Shown here: positions 60,501 to 64,000 of the stretch, one piece after another
How positions within the stretch are numbered: the stretch's first letter is position 1
Layout of the letters: each line of letters opens with the position of its first letter
NCBI RefSeq assembly: GCF_000516985.1
Contig: NW_006917101.1
Location: forward strand, 1,219,401 to 1,283,400
From: Pestalotiopsis fici W106-1
Lineage: Eukaryota; Ascomycota; Sordariomycetes; Amphisphaeriales; Sporocadaceae
Direction: 5' to 3'
Length of the DNA: 64,000 bases
Translations under genes and position numbers: made by a program
Notes under the pieces: model-generated
Database searches by the model: none
What the model saw: only the letters and a program-made list of their open reading frames with translations
What the model was told of the DNA's origin: nothing

Positions 60501-61045
60501 CAAGACATGATGAAATACCGCCTTCGGGCCTAGGACCGTCTTGCAATGGAGCCACATTGGCTTCTTCCTTGACGAGCCTGATGGCCCGGCATAAATGATG
60601 ACCCGACGTTTTTCTTTGATAATACAAGATGCTGGAGGGACTAATTCCCTCGGGTTTCATATACTTCCCAAAAGAATCGGGGTTTCGACGGCCGCGTGAC
60701 TCCATATCGGGGTTTGTTAGTGCAGCGGAACCGAGTTTGCTATTCGTCACAGGTAGAGAGGGATAACTGAAGCTCTATTGATAACAATTCGACGCGAAAT
60801 ATATATCCTAGAGGAGGAAGTTGGAAATGACACAGCCGAGACGATCGAGATGCCTATATGGCCATTAAAGTCAAGGCTCCTACAAAGTAGTAGGGATCGG
60901 CATGGCATAATCAAGTTACGATAAAGTCTTATTGGATGAGCAACAGGCTCTACAATGCAATCATCGAGCATTGCGATCATTCAACAGCATCCAAATGTTG
61001 ATCCTTGAAATTCCATAAACTGATAACCTTGTGACGGCTTTGTTC
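54587..61045. other. 6.5 kb gene-poor region
   Basis: No supported gene. The longest open frame (minus 56152-56841, 229 codons) opens with GTG and has no internal ATG until its last 30 codons, so it is not a normal fungal gene. An ATG frame of about 154 codons at 59868-60332 and a 60-codon frame at 59075-59257 with a hydrophobic tail have no recognisable features. Short homopolymers occur (G run at 56620-56630). TAGGTA/CCTAGGTA motifs cluster at 55095-55150 and 57173-57185. Confidence 0.45.
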
Positions 61046-61690
61046 ATTGTTGGCAATTGCATCTCCTCCTTATGCTTCGCCTGGGCCTCTCCAAGCTGAA
61101 TATCAATTTCAAGGTGTATGAACAAGACTCAAGTACCAGCTCGCGTATTTGAGGCAACCGTGTGCGGTTCGCTGTGGACACTGATTTCATCAAGCAAGTC
61201 ACCCCGACTCGGATCGCCAAGTTCTTTGGCGATTACCTGGGCCATTGTATCTGGCAATCTATGCGCAAATACGAAGCCATTTACACACGAGGCCTCAAAC
61301 CGAGTCCATTTGGCGGTGAGGCGAAGCGCAAGGTGTGCGTCGACGGGATGCCGCCCCCATAGTTGACCGTTGCCCGGCTCCCCGAGTGTGCTGACGATGG
61401 ACTATCGAGGACAGCATCGTGTCTGGCAAAGAACTTGACATGGTATGAGCTTGATGATGGGGTGCGTTTCTGCTCACTTTGTCAACGACGTCGGAGCGCG
61501 AATGCCTACTTGTGGGTTCCAAGGTGGCTGGCGACGGAGAATGTCCTGCTCGATACCGATGGGGTCGCATATTTTACGGCAAGATGCCCCTGACGCCCAA
61601 GCTGGAGGAATTATCGGCCGCCCATGGGTTTGGCGACATGCAAGTCTTTGATAACCACAAGACACTAGAGGTGCTGCTGACAGTAAGCAA
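61046..61690 (+). pseudogene. Decayed FAD-dependent monooxygenase fragment
   Basis: Fragments of one protein family appear in order but in different frames. First are ATT GTT GGC (61046-61054) of a nucleotide-binding loop and, one base out of phase, MLRLGLSKLNINFKVYEQDS from 61072. An in-frame TGA (61150-61152) follows, then GNRVRFAVDTDFIKQVTPTR. A TAG at 61360-61362 comes next, then AKNLTWYELDDGV. Two frame changes follow: AHFVNDVGA in one frame, then ECLLVGSKVAGDG and GKMPLTPKLEEL to DNHKTLEVLL in another, before a GTAAGC. The pieces match the beta-alpha-beta FAD loop, the DG-binding and the YGKTPLTP regions of aromatic-ring or polyketide-type FAD monooxygenases. The C-terminal part is missing. 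It cannot encode a working enzyme. Confidence 0.7.
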
Positions 61691-64000
61691 CTCCACGTGT
61701 TATCTTTTTACTCCCTTTTTGTGTTGCCTCATGAGATGAGCAAATGTGCTCCGCTATGGTGTTGTAAGAGAGCAGGCTGAGGTAGAGCATATAAAGCAAC
61801 TCATTCAAACTCACCTGTCCACTTGAGAAAGACGACTGCTAACACATGATATAACAGTGTTTGACCAACAGCCATTGAAAGAACTCAAGCCAGTCGCTGA
61901 TAGGTGATGAGAAGTGATCAATCACAATACGGAGACGAATGCGACAGACATGTCTGTAGCGAGTAAAACTCTCATGGTTCCTCTGGATAGCGGAAAACCC
62001 AACCTGGTTGTTGCATGATATCTCCAGGATTAATCCTAGAAGATCAGGCCAGCCATGCAGAGCAGGGTGTTCACGCATGATAACCTATGAGAGAAAAGCT
62101 CTCCGATGCAGAATCAGAGATTTCACTATAATTTGTAGGACTAGATGATCTCATTTATTGAGAAGCTTCCAAGGACAGAACACCAGAAACAAGGAGGTAG
62201 TTTTTACATACCAATATTTGCACAATCTGTATATATATATATATTGCCAGGTATATACCAATATTCGTTTTAAGTAACTACTCGATCGTTCTCCAGTTCT
62301 TTGTGACATACAAATAAACATAGTCTTCTGGATCTTTCACGAATTTTCGGAGTATCTCGACTTTATTTTCTCTGGAGATATCACGCGCGTTGGCGCCAGG
62401 CAAAGTGCATTCGGGGTCTTTGAGATGCGAGCCTGACACATAAGACATTCTTCACGACTATGAATCACAATTAACACACTACCTCAAAGATTGTTCCCTT
62501 ACATTTCTGGACTGTATATGAGCATCTATGCTGGGGCATGGAACACTTTATGTATGGATTTAGGACTGGCGGGAGCATCAGAATTATACTTACAAGAGCT
62601 GGGTGACTTTATCGGGAAAACAAGACCAAAGAAATGACAGAAATCAGTCACTTCTTCTCTTCAATATCACTAATGGTAGATGACATGGACGCGGGCGAAT
62701 GGCTCAATGATGTAGTGTATATGGGTTTTTTTTTTCTTATTTCTGCTACGACTTCCAAAACTTGCAATCATCACTTTGAAAAATATCCTCATACTATTAG
62801 AGAAGTATGTCATTTGAACTCAAGTCAAATGAAGTGCACAAGGTTCACCTTGACTGGGCGTCGTGAAACTACTGCTGCGTAAGACATCACTGTTCTTACA
62901 TTATGTTCATGGACTTGTAAAAGACATGGTAGTCAACGCTGGCCACTTTGTGATGCACATGCCCGTAGGGTAATGCAGACGTGCATTTGTCTTTGGCATG
63001 AACAACTAGTTACGCATGATATTGTTGCGGTGAGGTTGATAGCCGAGATGAGTTTAAACACATCACCCTAGGCGAGCCGATTGTATTGACATTGTTCGGT
63101 ATCACGTGCACAATCAAAATTAGCCGTTTCCTCCATGATACCTACCGCCCTTTGGCAATATCACATGCATATTTACTACATAGGTACGACCCGGATGCAA
63201 ACCTATGTAAAGGGAATCCAACAATGATGGGGATTGTGTGCTGGACATTGACCAGTCGGTGGGGCTTCCTTCCTTCTCAACTCACTGGTGCTGCCTCATG
63301 CTTAGCATAAACCAGGAGGGAGGCAGCCACATTGGATAAGTTGCAGTACTTTCTCCTGGGCTCGAGGTTCATAGCCTGGCGGTATACTTGACGATCTCGT
63401 CCATCCGCTAGAACACCAGCCCATCACTTCGGGGACTTTTTTTCTCTTTCCTCGCTCCATCATCTTGTAAAGAGATCCACACAGCCATCCAATTCGATTT
63501 CATGACAATACATTATGACCAGACAAACGAACACCCCTCTCAAACGATCAACAAGCCAACAAAGAGGGTACACTGCACTAGAAGAAGGGAGAGGGGGCAG
63601 GAGAGGCGCCGGGTTTGAGACGGAGGCCATAAGTACCGTGGATCTGCAATTCTAGCGGCATTGTCATGTGAGGGATTGCTGCAGACCAGATGCAGATCCA
63701 AAGAGGAGACACCTTAGCATGACTTTTTTATTTTCCCCGGATCGATCATTGTGGGTCGATCACCTTTTTTGGTTTACACCCTTGAGTGTAACATCACCAG
63801 CAGATGGCTTGGAACCCCATTTTGCGAGATGGTTCGTAGTATCGTCTTATTTTTTTCAGGAATGAACCAAAGATCTGCTGGAGAAAATAGAAGATTGGGG
63901 ACGGTCGTTGTTTTAGACGCCACCCAAAAGGAGGAGCCAAAAAAAAAAAAAAAATCAACTAGAAATTCTGCGGGGCAAGATCGCACAGCCCAGATACAGT
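61691..64000. other. Gene-free right flank
   Basis: AT-rich, no supported gene. A TA tract sits at 62230-62244, T/A runs near 62727-62737 and 63940-63955. All frames are under 85 codons and unremarkable. The gene-poor state continues to the window end. Confidence 0.5.
62230..62244. repeat. AT microsatellite
   Basis: About seven TA units in intergenic DNA. Confidence 0.8.

Overview
The window looks like nuclear DNA of a filamentous ascomycete (Pezizomycotina, most likely Sordariomycetes, perhaps Hypocreales). The reasons are many short GT-AG introns of about 50-140 bases with fungal branch sites, single-gene transcription units on both strands, and typical fungal families: Atf1-type bZIP, HET domain, galactose oxidase and GPI-anchored proteins. 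I saw no tRNA, rRNA, CRISPR array, intact transposon or viral sequence.

Layout. 1-3.1 kb: gene-free flank. 3.1-4.3 kb: GST-like protein. 8.2-10.1 kb: Atf1-type bZIP factor behind a 3.9 kb intergenic region. 11.7-18.4 kb: dense housekeeping block with kinetochore Dsn1, the SDH assembly factor SDHAF2/Emi5, COPII cargo receptor Erv25 and splicing factor U1-C. 20.1-23.5 kb: a 1154-residue, mostly disordered protein of unknown function. 27.1-28.7 kb: an agmatinase with a signal peptide. 29.3-32 kb: an unusual stretch with purine-rich direct repeats, a 107-residue charged-protein gene and a layered degenerate minisatellite. 32.7-41.1 kb: secreted and accessory genes (PL9-like pectate lyase, GPI-anchored protein, GFA-fold protein, galactose oxidase with its full copper/radical site). 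43.9-53.5 kb: DUF1365 protein, MBF1, the licensing factor Cdt1, a possible small three-exon gene and a HET-domain protein. 54.6-64 kb: largely gene-free, with a decayed FAD-dependent monooxygenase pseudogene at about 61.0-61.7 kb.

The genes do not form one pathway. Themes are stress transcription (Atf1, MBF1), cell cycle (Dsn1, Cdt1 with a likely MBF-type promoter cluster), secretion (Erv25) and a run of extracellular enzymes acting on plant polysaccharide, galactose-containing sugars or amines. No clear new multi-gene system was found. The best leads are the repeat block at 30.85-32.0 kb, the cdt1 promoter cluster and divergent small gene, the disordered 1154-residue protein, and the pseudogene. 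All exon models were built by eye from splice consensus, reading phase and family similarity.
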